A DNA stretch of 29,310 nucleotides from an uncultured Mediterraneibacter sp. (GCF_934330165.1 NZ_CAKRGI010000028.1:1-29310), one strand, 5' to 3'; positions 16,954-24,963 are shown, counted from the first letter of the stretch. Notes: generated from the sequence alone by a model not told the origin. Made by a program: numbers and translations.

Positions 16954-18648
16954 ATGAAGAAGAAACTTTTAAGCCTTCTGCTTGCGTTGTGCCTTGTGAT
17001 GGCACTTGTTCCGATGACAGCGTTTGCAGAAGAGAACGAGCAAAGCAGCAAAACCTCAATCACAACAGTAGATGAGCTTTTGGAATTTGCAAAAGCTGTG
17101 GACAATGGCGAATATGATGATAAAACAGATGAGGTTGTATCTCTTGATGCAGATTTGGATTTAACAGGTGTTGCGTGGACACCAATTGGCAGCGTATTTG
17201 CTGCTGATGGAACTCTGCTGCATTACTTCAGCGGCAAATTTTACGGAAATGGGCACACGATTTCCAATTTAAATCTTTCCGAAAACTATGGAAAGACAGA
17301 GTATCCGTCTTTCGGATTTTTCAGTGAGGTTTACGGCGCTGAAATTTCCGGTTTGACGATTCAAGGTAAGCTGGATGTGTCCAATTCAGGGTATGTCTAT
17401 TTTGGAACGGTAGCGGGCGTTGCAGCAGACAGCAAAATTTCTGACTGCGTTTCAGATGTGTCGTTCACGGATACAGACAAGTATATTAACGGGACTGTGG
17501 CTTTGTGCGGATATGCGATAAATAGCACAATTGAATACTGCCAAAACAAGGGGAATTTTTCAATAACGAAGGATGTCACCTCTTTTCAGATGGGCGGTAT
17601 CGTAGGCCTTGCTCAAAACAGTACTGTACAGTTTTGTGCTAATACAGGCGAGATGACCTCTTGGACATCCTGTACCGGCGGAATTGTTGGGCAGCTGTAT
17701 CAAGCCTCAAAGATTATCAATTGTTATTCCACCGGGAAAATGGTTCCTCTTGGCATTGGCAATACGGATTTCGGCGGCATTGCAGGGATAGTTGGTGCAG
17801 ATACAGAAATCAGACACTGCTATTTCGCTGGTGAAATGGATTTATCTCAATATACGGCTACTACACCTTATAAGCGTTTAGGTGGTATTGCAGGCGGTGT
17901 TTCTTCTGATACACCTGTTTTTGAAAACAATTATTTCATGGAAACTGAAAATGTCCCGGCTTGCTTTAAGTATCAGGATGCTGGAACAGAAAAGACCCTT
18001 GACTTTATGAAAACGGAAGATTTCTTTAATGAAATCACTGCTGCTGGTGGCAATTATCGATTTAATTCTAATGGAACGCCCCTTTTGCCTGCACCTAAGT
18101 ATACAGTTTCTTTTGTCGTAACACCTGCTGAATTGGCGAATGTAGTCATTAAAGTGAATGGTCAGGAAGTAGCAAACCCTGTTGATTTGGAAGCGGGTAC
18201 TTATACTGTCGAAGTCAATGCAGATAATTGCGAGGTTTTCAATCTCAATATTACGATTACGGCTGATACAGCAACTCATACGCAGACCATTGCAATGACT
18301 TATTTACCTGCCGACTACACTAAGGTCGACGAAGCCATTGCCAAGGCAAATGCACTGAACAAAGACAACTACAAGGACTTCTCTGCTGTAGAAGCTGCTG
18401 TCAAAGCTGTTGTCCGTGGTAAAAATATTATGGAACAATCTGAAGTAGACAAGATGGCACAGGCTATCGAAGATGCGATTGCTGCTCTTGAGAAAAAGCC
18501 TGCCAGTACCAAACCGGGAACATCCGATAAGAGTCCGCAGACTGGCGATACAAGCAACCTTGCCTTGTGGATTGCCCTGCTGTTTGCCAGCAGCGGTGCA
18601 GGCATTGCTACAACGGTTGTAAGCAGAAAGAAAAAGTACAACAGATAA
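16954..18648 (+). CDS. Sortase-anchored surface protein with GLUG repeats
   Basis: A 564-residue exported protein. The signal peptide (MKKKLLSLLLALCLVMALVPMTAFAEE) probably ends at AFA. About residues 60-350 hold GLUG-type repeats such as GGIVGLAQNSTVQFC, GGIVGQLYQASKIINCYSTG and GGIAGIVGADTEIRHCYF, found in adhesins and proteases. Then come a PEGA/Ig-like beta segment (VSFVVTPAELANVVIKVNG), a FIVAR-like helical module, and the sorting signal SPQTGD, a hydrophobic helix and SRKKKYNR. ATG 16954 lies 8 bases after GGAGG; ATG 16948 is too close. It probably attaches to a host or matrix ligand, which is inference. It sits behind the pentamer-repeat ORF, so expression may vary by phase. Confidence 0.85.
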   Translation: MKKKLLSLLLALCLVMALVPMTAFAEENEQSSKTSITTVDELLEFAKAVDNGEYDDKTDEVVSLDADLDLTGVAWTPIGSVFAADGTLLHYFSGKFYGNGHTISNLNLSENYGKTEYPSFGFFSEVYGAEISGLTIQGKLDVSNSGYVYFGTVAGVAADSKISDCVSDVSFTDTDKYINGTVALCGYAINSTIEYCQNKGNFSITKDVTSFQMGGIVGLAQNSTVQFCANTGEMTSWTSCTGGIVGQLYQASKIINCYSTGKMVPLGIGNTDFGGIAGIVGADTEIRHCYFAGEMDLSQYTATTPYKRLGGIAGGVSSDTPVFENNYFMETENVPACFKYQDAGTEKTLDFMKTEDFFNEITAAGGNYRFNSNGTPLLPAPKYTVSFVVTPAELANVVIKVNGQEVANPVDLEAGTYTVEVNADNCEVFNLNITITADTATHTQTIAMTYLPADYTKVDEAIAKANALNKDNYKDFSAVEAAVKAVVRGKNIMEQSEVDKMAQAIEDAIAALEKKPASTKPGTSDKSPQTGDTSNLALWIALLFASSGAGIATTVVSRKKKYNR

Positions 18649-18673
18649 TTGAATAGCGTTCCATTGTTATATC

Positions 18674-18738
18674 GAAAGAAAACGCCCAGAATCGTCCCGA
18701 AACCATACAGCGGGAAACGGTTTTGGGCGTTCTTTCTT
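18674..18738 (+). terminator. Long terminator hairpin after the surface protein
   Basis: A long imperfect stem pairs GAAAGAAAACGCCCA with TGGGCGTTCTTTC and continues inward through CCCG/CGGG. It begins about 25 bp after the stop codon. Confidence 0.8.
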
Positions 18739-18864
18739 GATGAGCGTGGCAGGAAGAAGTATAACGAGCTTTGCAGGAAATGCGAAAGGAGTTGCAAGCG
18801 GAGCTTCTGTGCCACCGTTATTCACTGCCCACACTATCTATCGAAAAGGAGAACGAGACAATGA
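18739..18864 (+). pseudogene. 5'-truncated small Cys-rich protein from an integrative element
   Basis: The open frame ending at 18864 carries YNELCRKCERSCKRSF and VIHCPHYLSKRR, a CxxCxxxC-type small protein like ones I associate with conjugative elements of Clostridia. No start codon or ribosome-binding site remains; directly upstream is the terminator of the surface gene, so the 5' end is lost. Its TGA overlaps ATG 18861 of the next fragment (ATGA), the coupling of an intact operon. Confidence 0.45.
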
Positions 18865-18965
18865 CAGACGATCCGAACAACATTTCCGCAAAGCTAGAAA
18901 TCATCAAGGCAAGCGAGATTACCCCGAGAATCCAATACTTTCCAGTGGATTCCATACAAACATGA
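18861..18965 (+). pseudogene. N-terminal remnant of an element-borne AAA ATPase
   Basis: ATG 18861 with AAGGAG 10 bases upstream encodes MTDDPNNISAKLEIIKAS and 16 further residues. KLEIIKASEI resembles the start of the RepA-like AAA ATPase (LEIIKASEI...P-loop) found on clostridial integrative elements, but the frame ends before any P-loop. With the preceding fragment it is the scar of a deleted element. Family recall only; not tested by search. Confidence 0.45.
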
Positions 18966-19016
18966 TAGCAATTATTCTCGATAAGCCAGTTGTGAAACTT
19001 CTGAATATCTGAGTTG

Positions 19017-19136
19017 ATGGTTGAAAAAGATTTTTGCAGATATTCGGATATGCCATCCTTATTGGTAGTTACGATGGTTGCAACGATAACATTTTTTGCG
19101 TATTTCGTGTTGCATAAGATTGTAAAATACGCTTAA
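19017..19136 (+). CDS. Possible 39-residue membrane peptide
   Basis: ATG 19017 to TAA 19136 gives a charged N-terminus (MVEKDFCRYSD), one hydrophobic helix (MPSLLVVTMVATITFFAYFVL) and a basic tail (HKIVKYA). This is the layout of small membrane toxins or element-borne peptides. No convincing ribosome-binding site is seen, so it may be a non-expressed remnant of the element next to tRNA-Ser. The surrounding 18966-19165 holds nothing else I can support. Confidence 0.25.
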   Translation: MVEKDFCRYSDMPSLLVVTMVATITFFAYFVLHKIVKYA

Positions 19137-19165
19137 AAAGTCCAAAATAATAGAATCATTTCAGT

Positions 19166-19209
19166 AAAAGAAAAAGCGGAGAACCCTTATTTTAAAGGCT
19201 TTCTCCGCT
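19166..19209 (-). terminator. Terminator of tRNA-Ser
   Basis: Stem AGCGGAGAA (19175-19183) with TTCTCCGCT (19201-19209). Read on the minus strand it is followed by a T run (19166-19174). It lies about 30 bp past the tRNA 3' end. Confidence 0.88.
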
Positions 19210-19239
19210 ATCCTTGGAATTACGCACTTTTTTGAAAAA

Positions 19240-19325
19240 CGGAGTTGGTGGGATTCGAACCCACGTGCCCCGGAGGGCAAACGCATTTCGAGTGCGCCCC
19301 GTTATGACCACTTCGATACAACTCC
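19240..19325 (-). tRNA. tRNA-Ser (anticodon CGA)
   Basis: The minus strand folds as a class II tRNA: acceptor GGAGTTG/CAACTCC with discriminator G, anticodon loop CTCGAAA with CGA at 19288-19290, a long variable arm (GCCCTCCGGGGC) and the T-loop GGTTCGAATCC. It reads UCG codons. CCA is not encoded. A -10 TATAAT lies at 19357-19362 on the minus strand. Its 3' end faces the region with broken mobile-element genes, consistent with use as an integration site. Confidence 0.97.
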
Positions 19326-19356
19326 AAAATGTTGTCAAATGCTATACAACTCAATC

Positions 19357-19362
19357 ATTATA
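19357..19362 (-). promoter_or_regulatory. -10 element of tRNA-Ser promoter
   Basis: TATAAT on the minus strand, 31 bp before the tRNA; the -35 (TTTCTT at 17 bp) is poor. Otherwise 19326-19602 is AT-rich and without a supported gene. Confidence 0.5.
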
Positions 19363-19602
19363 ACAGAAAGCAGGTTAAAAAGAAACCCCTTTTTATACAG
19401 AAATCTTTTGTAAAATCTTCTTCTGACTCTTTTATTTCAAATCTCTTGCAGAATCTTTTAAATCCTTTATTTCTTCCTCTGTTATTCCAGGATTTTTCCA
19501 TTAAAAAATGGTTTGTGGAATAAAAGTGATGGAAAGATCAAATAATGTAGAAAGAAAATCTATGCAGAGGATGCAAAATCAAAATAAAAGGAGGCAGACA
19601 GG

Positions 19603-20541
19603 GTGATCAATATACAGAAAGCAGCAGTGATCGGATGTGGATTTGTAGGGGCATCAATAGCCTATACGCTTATGCAGAAAGGGACGTTTTCGGAACTGGT
19701 TCTGATCGATGCAGTCATGGAAAAAGCAGAGGGAGAAGCGATGGATATCAGTCATGGCCTTCCATTTGCCCATGCGATGGATATTTATGCGGGAACATAT
19801 GCCGATATCGCAGATGCATCAATTCTCATTATTACAGCAGGGGCAAATCAGAAAGATGGGGAGACAAGACTGGATCTGGTACAGAAAAATGCAGGTATCA
19901 TGCGTTCAATTATCGGAAATATCAGAAAAACTTCTTTTGCCGGACTACTTCTGATCGTATCGAATCCGGTAGATATTCTGACAGAGGTTGCACTGAGAGA
20001 GTCGGGCTACCCTAAAGAGCGGGTCATCGGTTCAGGAACTGTTCTTGATACAGCACGATTAAAATACCTGATCAGCGAAGAACTGGAGATTGACAGTAGA
20101 AATGTGCATGCTTTTATTGTCGGGGAACATGGCGACAGTGAGCTTGCAGTATGGAGTTGTGCCAATATATATGGGATCCCGGTGGAAAAGTTTGCAGGAC
20201 TGCGGCGGCAGAAAGAGTTTTCGGAGGAAATGAATGAAATATATTGTAGTGTAAGAGACAGTGCTTATGAGATCATTAAACGAAAAGGAGCAACTTATTA
20301 TGGGATCGGAATGGCAGCGGCTAAGATTGCAGAAGCACTGGTCAGGGACAGTCATACGGTTGCACCGGTATCAGTTCATTTAAACGGAGAATACGGACTG
20401 AGGGATCTGTGCCTGAGTATTCCGACAGTTCTGGGAAAAAATGGTGCAGAGCAGATATTAGAAATCAATTTTAATGAAGCAGAAAAAAGAAAATTATGGC
20501 ATTCGGCAGAGGAACTGAAAAAAATATTAGCCCGGATCTGA
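19603..20541 (+). CDS. ldh: L-lactate dehydrogenase
   Basis: NAD-dependent reduction of pyruvate to L-lactate, regenerating NAD in fermentation. The 312-residue protein starts with a Rossmann fold (IGCGFVGASIAYTLM). It has Gln83 in ANQKDGETR, the position that selects lactate over malate, with Arg89; Asp149-Arg152 in LDTARL; and catalytic His176 in GEHGDSE. The start is GTG with AAAGGAGG 8 bases upstream. It stands alone, transcribed toward the metalloregulator gene, with hairpins between. Length and key residues are normal; malate dehydrogenase is unlikely because of Gln83. Confidence 0.95.
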   Translation: MINIQKAAVIGCGFVGASIAYTLMQKGTFSELVLIDAVMEKAEGEAMDISHGLPFAHAMDIYAGTYADIADASILIITAGANQKDGETRLDLVQKNAGIMRSIIGNIRKTSFAGLLLIVSNPVDILTEVALRESGYPKERVIGSGTVLDTARLKYLISEELEIDSRNVHAFIVGEHGDSELAVWSCANIYGIPVEKFAGLRRQKEFSEEMNEIYCSVRDSAYEIIKRKGATYYGIGMAAAKIAEALVRDSHTVAPVSVHLNGEYGLRDLCLSIPTVLGKNGAEQILEINFNEAEKRKLWHSAEELKKILARI

Positions 20542-20547
20542 AAAAAA

Positions 20548-20600
20548 CTCCCTCCGGTCGGACTGACACGGAGAGAGTCTGAAAGCAGAAAACTGCTTTT
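20548..20600. terminator. Terminator hairpins between ldh and the DtxR-family gene
   Basis: CTCCCTCCG (20548-20556) pairs with CGGAGAGAG (20569-20577) with one mismatch, and A7 before it gives a T run on the minus strand. AAAGCAG-AAAA-CTGCTTTT (20582-20600) suits the plus strand. Confidence 0.7.
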
Positions 20601-20615
20601 AGATTGTCTGAAATT

Positions 20616-20993
20616 TTAGTGCTGGTACTTGGAAATGTGAGCTTTGATAGCCTCAAAACTTTCCGCACTGATCACATGTTCCATCCTGCAGGCATCTTCT
20701 GATGCAATCTCCGGGTCTACCCCAAGCTGGGTGAGCCAGGAAGAAAGCAGGGTATGACGTTCGTAGATACGATCTGCGATTTCTTTTCCAGTTTCGGTGA
20801 GTGTAATGAAGCCCTCAGGAGAAACGATAATATGATGTGCTTCTCTCAGCTTTTTCATGGCAACACTGACACTGGATTTTTTGAAGTTCAGTTCTGTTGC
20901 AATATCTACGGATCGTACAACCGGATGCGTCTTACTCAACATCAGTATCGTTTCCAGATAATTTTCAGAAGATTCATTTACTTGCATGGACAT
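20616..20993 (-). CDS. DtxR/MntR-family metal-dependent regulator
   Basis: Members bind Fe(II) or Mn(II) and then repress metal-uptake genes. The 125-residue protein has the winged helix (SSENYLETILMLSK, VRSVDIATELNFKKSSVSVAMKKL, GFITLTETGKEIADRIYERH) and the helical metal/dimer domain (SWLTQLGVDPEIASEDACRMEH, with the family's Glu, Cys, Glu and His). It has no SH3 domain, like MntR. ATG 20993 follows AGAGG by only 3 bases; ATG 20987 (9 bases) may be the true start. The GTTAG-N6-CTAAC elements in front of feoA, the ATPase operon and the DUF2325 gene resemble DtxR-family half-sites, so this protein is the obvious candidate to bind them. Whether it senses Fe or Mn cannot be read. Confidence 0.88.
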   Translation of the reverse strand: MSMQVNESSENYLETILMLSKTHPVVRSVDIATELNFKKSSVSVAMKKLREAHHIIVSPEGFITLTETGKEIADRIYERHTLLSSWLTQLGVDPEIASEDACRMEHVISAESFEAIKAHISKYQH

Positions 20994-21116
20994 ACACCTC
21001 TATTACTTATCATTCTTTCCTTGTCCTTTAGTTACTATTCACAGCATGAATAATAAATACAGTATAACATAAATAATGAAATATGAACAGCAAATCTTTT
21101 TTATATTGATGGATTA

Positions 21117-21125
21117 TGTTATAAT
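21117..21125 (+). promoter_or_regulatory. Extended -10 promoter of cdd
   Basis: TG-T-TATAAT with no good -35, as in extended -10 promoters; about 85 bp before the cdd start. Confidence 0.5.
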
Positions 21126-21209
21126 TGAACAAATAATAAAAAGAGTTTTTTCTATGATATATATCAGTGAGAAAATGACATAGAGAAAGGATTAAAGGGA
21201 GAGGATTGA

Positions 21210-21641
21210 ATGAAAAGAGAAGAGATCCAAAGGCTGATCCGGATTGCAGAAGAGCAGATGAGCCATGCCTATGCTCCTTATTCGCATTTTCAGGTAGGTG
21301 CGGCACTCCTGACAGTCGGTGGAAAAGTGTATGCGGGCTGTAATATTGAAAATGCGGCATATACACCGTCGAATTGTGCGGAAAGGACAGCTTTTTTTAA
21401 AGCTGTAAGCGAGGGTGAAAGGACATTTTCGGCAATCTGTATTGTTGGTGGAATGAACGGGATTGCAGTGGATTATACAGCTCCTTGTGGTGTGTGCCGT
21501 CAGGTGATGATGGAATTTTGTCAACCGGAGACTTTTCAGATCATTCTTGCGGTGGACGAGGAAAATTATAAAGTCTGTTCTTTACGTGAATTGTTTCCGT
21601 TTGGTTTTGGACCGGATAATTTGCGGGAACGGGATGAATAA
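21210..21641 (+). CDS. cdd: Cytidine deaminase
   Basis: Zinc enzyme that deaminates cytidine and deoxycytidine in pyrimidine salvage. The 143-residue homotetrameric type shows Cys56 and Glu58 in NCAERTA (zinc ligand and proton shuttle), Cys93 and Cys96 in PCGVCRQ, and the substrate motif YAPYSHFQVGAAL with GGKVYAGCNIENAAY. The ribosome-binding site is AAAGGGAGAGG. A single gene, closed by a terminator; nothing links it to the iron genes downstream. Confidence 0.96.
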   Translation: MKREEIQRLIRIAEEQMSHAYAPYSHFQVGAALLTVGGKVYAGCNIENAAYTPSNCAERTAFFKAVSEGERTFSAICIVGGMNGIAVDYTAPCGVCRQVMMEFCQPETFQIILAVDEENYKVCSLRELFPFGFGPDNLRERDE

Positions 21642-21686
21642 AAATGCAGAGATTTGTATGAGAGTACAGGTCTCTGCATTTTATTT
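21641..21686 (+). terminator. Terminator of cdd
   Basis: AAAATGCAGAGA (21641-21652) pairs with TCTCTGCATTTT (21671-21682), T-rich tail. Confidence 0.85.
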
Positions 21687-21805
21687 ACACCCCAGAAATT
21701 CGCGAAGCATCTTTTCTTAGTTCATGAAAAAGAAGTTATTGATAAAAATTTTCTGTAGCATAAAAATTTTTTAAAATAATTCTAAAAAAATACAAAAAAG
21801 AGTCC

Positions 21806-21834
21806 TTGACAACTAATAAACGTTAGCGTATACT
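21806..21834 (+). promoter_or_regulatory. Promoter of the feo operon
   Basis: TTGACA (21806-21811), 17-bp spacer, TATACT (21829-21834). The -10 is inside the GTTAG-N6-CTAAC palindrome, and a Fur-type box follows 22 bp later. The long 21687-21950 leader otherwise has no gene. Confidence 0.88.
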
Positions 21835-21837
21835 AAC
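21822..21837. promoter_or_regulatory. GTTAG-N6-CTAAC operator at feoA (DtxR-like)
   Basis: Perfect 10/10 match, covering the -10. It is flanked by further half-sites (CTAAT upstream, CTAACG downstream). The same element recurs at 25946 and 28549. Confidence 0.65.
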
Positions 21838-21855
21838 TAACGTGTAGAAAGTAAA

Positions 21856-21870
21856 TGAAAAAAATTATCA
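21856..21870. promoter_or_regulatory. Fur-type 7-1-7 box at feoA
   Basis: TGAAAAAAATTATCA matches TGATAAT-N-ATTATCA at 12 of 14 positions, just downstream of the expected transcription start, where bound Fur would block elongation or initiation. Confidence 0.6.
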
Positions 21871-21950
21871 ATCTCAACTGTTGATGATTTTCAATCTCAT
21901 TTATTAAAGAATAATCTGCAAAAATTATACATAGAAAGAAGCGTGCGAAT

Positions 21951-22160
21951 ATGCCACTTACAATGGCCAATATAGGTGAGATCAATACGATTAAAAGAGT
22001 CGGTGGAAATGAAGAGACAAGAAGATTTCTTGCGAATCTTGGATTTGTAGTAGATGCAGAAGTTACAGTCTTATCTGCAATCGGCGGCAATGTGATCGTG
22101 AATATCAAGGATTCCAGAGTCGCAGTTAATGCTGATATGGCGCGTCACATTATGATCTGA
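21951..22160 (+). CDS. FeoA-family protein (first copy)
   Basis: FeoA proteins are small SH3-like cytosolic partners of the FeoB ferrous-iron transporter. The 69-residue protein has the family pattern (TIKRVGGNEETRRFLANLGF, VDAEVTVLSAIGGNVIVNIKDSRVAV). It is the first gene of the iron operon, followed after 56 bp by a second FeoA. The sequence has no strong ribosome-binding site (AGAAAGAAG about 10 bases upstream). The duplication is common in Clostridia; the two copies are clearly different in sequence. Confidence 0.88.
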   Translation: MPLTMANIGEINTIKRVGGNEETRRFLANLGFVVDAEVTVLSAIGGNVIVNIKDSRVAVNADMARHIMI

Positions 22161-22216
22161 TTGAAAAATGTGCCGCTGTATATATAAGGAATATTTTATG
22201 AAAGGAGACAATGGTT

Positions 22217-22435
22217 ATGACTTTAGGTGATGTAAAAGTAGGAAGTACTGTTACAGTTACAAAGATTGCAGGAGACAGTGCCTACAAGCGTCGTATTATG
22301 GATATGGGAATCACAAAGGGAAGCCAGCTTTATATCAGAAAGGTTGCACCACTTGGTGATCCGGTGGAAATTACAGTCCGTGGCTATGAGCTGTCTGTCA
22401 GAAAGGCAGATGCCCAGTGTGTAGAGGTGAAATAA
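22217..22435 (+). CDS. FeoA-family protein (second copy)
   Basis: The 72-residue protein follows the classical FeoA layout: TLGDVKVGSTVTVTKIAGDS, KRRIMDMGITKGSQLYIRKVAPLGDPVEI, GYELSVRKADAQCVEV. Its role is to bind FeoB's cytosolic domain. AAAGGAG at 22201-22207 lies 9 bases before ATG 22217 and only 3 before ATG 22211, so 22217 is preferred. It sits 52 bp before feoB. Confidence 0.9.
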   Translation: MTLGDVKVGSTVTVTKIAGDSAYKRRIMDMGITKGSQLYIRKVAPLGDPVEITVRGYELSVRKADAQCVEVK

Positions 22436-22487
22436 GTCCTGAACACGGCATAACCAATCTGTTAAACTATAAGGAGGTAAGAAAGGA

Positions 22488-24671
22488 ATGGCAATTACGA
22501 TTGCACTCGCTGGAAACCCGAACTGCGGAAAAACTACAATGTTTAACGCATTGACAGGTGCCAACCAGTATGTTGGTAACTGGCCGGGAGTTACGGTTGA
22601 GAAAAAAGAAGGTAAAGTAAAAAGCAAGAAGGCAAAGGGAGAAGAAATTACGGTAACTGACCTTCCGGGAATTTATTCTCTTTCCCCGTATACACTGGAG
22701 GAAGTTGTCAGCCGTGATTATGTTTTAAATGAGAATCCGGATGTCATCATCGATCTGGTGGATGCAACAAATATTGAGCGTAACCTTTATTTGACCACTC
22801 AGTTGATCGAGACAGGTGTTCCGGTTGTGATCGCACTGAACATGGCAGATCTGGTTGCAAAGAGAGGAATCAAAATTGACGTGAAGCGTCTTTCCATGCT
22901 TCTCGGATGCCCGATCATCGAGACTTCTGCACTGAAGCAGACAGGTCTTACAGATCTGATCGATGAGGCGGTTAAAGTAGCAAAGCAAAAGGAAGTGAAA
23001 CTTCCGGGCGAGATTTTCTCCAAAGATCTTGAGGCAGCAGTAGACGAAGTGAAGAATTTACTTCCGACATCTATTTCTGAGGATAAGAAGAGATGGTATG
23101 CGGTAAAATTCCTTGAGAACGACAGCAAGGTCGTAGAGAATGTGAAACTTTCAGGAGCGGCATCTGCAACAGTCGCTGACTACAGAAAGAAACTGGAAGA
23201 GAAGCATGATGATGATATGGAAAGTATTGTAACAGATGAGCGTTACAAATACATACAGAAGATCGTTGGAACAACCGTTCAGAAAGAAAAACAAAAGCTG
23301 ACAACATCTGATAAGATTGACCGGATCGTAACAAACCGTATCCTTGGTATTCCAATCTTCATCTTGGTAATGTGGGCTGTATATTATATCTCCGTAACAA
23401 CAGTTGGTACATTTGTAACAGACTGGACGAATGATGTATTTGTAGTAGCGATTCAGGATGCTGTAAGCAGCGGACTTCAGGCAATTGGTGCCGGAGATCT
23501 TGTACAGGGACTTGTAGTTGATGGCATCATCGGTGGACTTGGAGCTGTCCTTGGTTTCGTACCGCAGATGGCAATCCTGTTCCTGTTTCTGTCAATCCTT
23601 GAGGATTGTGGATACATGGTTCGTATCGCATTCGTCATGGATCGTGTGTTCAGACACTTTGGACTTTCAGGAAAGAGCTTTATCCCGCTTCTGATTTCCT
23701 CAGGATGTGGAATTCCGGGAATCATGGCTTCTAAGACGATCGAGCAGGATAATGACAGACGTCTTACAATTATGACAGCAACCTTCATCCCATGTGGTGC
23801 AAAACTTCCGGTTATTGCTATGATGGGTGGAGTGATCGCAGGTGAAGTAGCGGGATATCAGGAAAGCTCCTTTATCGCACCGCTGATGTACTTCATCGGA
23901 ATTGCAGCAGTACTTGTAGCAGCGATCATCCTGAAGAAGACAAAACCTTTCTCAGGAAAACCTGCTCCGTTCGTAATGGAGCTTCCACAGTATCATATTC
24001 CGCAGGCTAAGACAGTGCTTCTCCATGTATGGGAGAGACTGAAAGGCTTCATTATCAAAGCCGGAACAATCCTGTTCCTTGCATGCGTAGTAATGTGGTT
24101 CCTTGGTGGATTTGGATTTACAGCAGATGGATTTGGAATGGTAGAAGACAGTGCAGACAGTTTAATGGCAGTGATCGGTGGAGTGATCGCTCCTGTGTTC
24201 GCACCACTTGGATTCGGCGAGTGGCAGCCGGTTGCAGCTTCTATCTCAGGATTTACGGCAAAAGAAGCAATCGTTTCTACGATGGGAGTTCTTGCAAATG
24301 TAGCAGGAGACACAGAGGATGCAGTCAATGTTGCACAGGGTGTTGCATCCTGGTTCCCTTCAACAATCGCAGCATTTACGTTCCTGCTCTTCAACCTTCT
24401 TGACTCACCTTGTCTTGCAGCAATTGCTACAATGGCACAGCAGATGCAGTCTAAGAAATGGTTCTGGTTTGCAATTCTGTTCCAGAACATCTTTGCTTAC
24501 ATCGTTTGCCTGATCGTATATCAGGTAGGATCTTTCGTAACAGGCGGAGCATTTGGCATCGGTACAGCAGTAGGATTCATCTTCCTGATTGCCCTTTTGT
24601 TTATGCTCTTCAGACCAGATCCGTATAAGAATCAGAAAGTATATTCAAAACGTTCCGTACAGAACGCATAA
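22488..24671 (+). CDS. feoB: Ferrous iron transporter FeoB
   Basis: Main anaerobic Fe(II) importer, in the cytoplasmic membrane. The 727-residue protein has an N-terminal G domain with G1 GNPNCGKTT (9-17), DLPG (58-61, G3) and NMAD (118-121, G4), a helical spacer domain (to about 270), then a membrane region with two gate-type repeats (SGCGIPGIMASKTIEQDNDRR, and the later SISGFTAKEAIVSTMGVL). AAGGAGG is 11 bases upstream. All expected motifs are present. The operon begins with two FeoA genes and carries a probable attenuating hairpin after feoB. Confidence 0.97.
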   Translation: MAITIALAGNPNCGKTTMFNALTGANQYVGNWPGVTVEKKEGKVKSKKAKGEEITVTDLPGIYSLSPYTLEEVVSRDYVLNENPDVIIDLVDATNIERNLYLTTQLIETGVPVVIALNMADLVAKRGIKIDVKRLSMLLGCPIIETSALKQTGLTDLIDEAVKVAKQKEVKLPGEIFSKDLEAAVDEVKNLLPTSISEDKKRWYAVKFLENDSKVVENVKLSGAASATVADYRKKLEEKHDDDMESIVTDERYKYIQKIVGTTVQKEKQKLTTSDKIDRIVTNRILGIPIFILVMWAVYYISVTTVGTFVTDWTNDVFVVAIQDAVSSGLQAIGAGDLVQGLVVDGIIGGLGAVLGFVPQMAILFLFLSILEDCGYMVRIAFVMDRVFRHFGLSGKSFIPLLISSGCGIPGIMASKTIEQDNDRRLTIMTATFIPCGAKLPVIAMMGGVIAGEVAGYQESSFIAPLMYFIGIAAVLVAAIILKKTKPFSGKPAPFVMELPQYHIPQAKTVLLHVWERLKGFIIKAGTILFLACVVMWFLGGFGFTADGFGMVEDSADSLMAVIGGVIAPVFAPLGFGEWQPVAASISGFTAKEAIVSTMGVLANVAGDTEDAVNVAQGVASWFPSTIAAFTFLLFNLLDSPCLAAIATMAQQMQSKKWFWFAILFQNIFAYIVCLIVYQVGSFVTGGAFGIGTAVGFIFLIALLFMLFRPDPYKNQKVYSKRSVQNA

Positions 24672-24688
24672 GGATAGTATTCGTAAGG

Positions 24689-24722
24689 AAGCTGGATGCG
24701 GAAAGGTATCCGGCTTTCTGTT
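24689..24722 (+). terminator. Hairpin after feoB
   Basis: AAGCTGGAT pairs with ATCCGGCTT (9 bp, one G-T) around a 10-nt loop, followed by TCTGTT. It may reduce expression of the small downstream genes rather than stop it. Confidence 0.65.
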
Positions 24723-24772
24723 ATAATGAAAGCTAAATGAACGGGAAATGACAGAAAGAAGGGTGAAAGATT

Positions 24773-24949
24773 ATGATAGCTAATATTGTGATACTGACAC
24801 TGATCGCAGCTTATTGTATTTATCTGATCTATAAGGGCTGCAAGAATATGAAAGAAGGAAAACATACTGGTTGTGCCGGATGCAGTGGAAACTGTGGGAG
24901 CTGTGGCGGCTGCACAGGACATACAGAAAAGTATAAAAAGAAAGACTGA
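24773..24949 (+). CDS. FeoB-associated Cys-rich membrane protein
   Basis: ATG 24773 to TGA 24949, 58 residues. One N-terminal transmembrane helix (IVILTLIAAYCIYLIY) is followed by a basic segment and a compact cysteine cluster, GCAGCSGNCGSCGGC, which could hold iron or a cluster at the inner face. This is the organisation of the FeoB-associated Cys-rich family found behind feoB in Firmicutes; its role may be delivering or sensing Fe(II), not proven. GAAGGGTG lies about 7 bases before the ATG. Confidence 0.8.
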   Translation: MIANIVILTLIAAYCIYLIYKGCKNMKEGKHTGCAGCSGNCGSCGGCTGHTEKYKKKD

Positions 24950-24963
24950 AAGGTGATTTTAAG

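Noticed and set aside
21740..21754. TGATAAAAATTTTCT as an additional Fur box for feoA
   Set aside because: 11/14 and about 50 bp upstream of the -35; the copy at 21856 is better and better placed.
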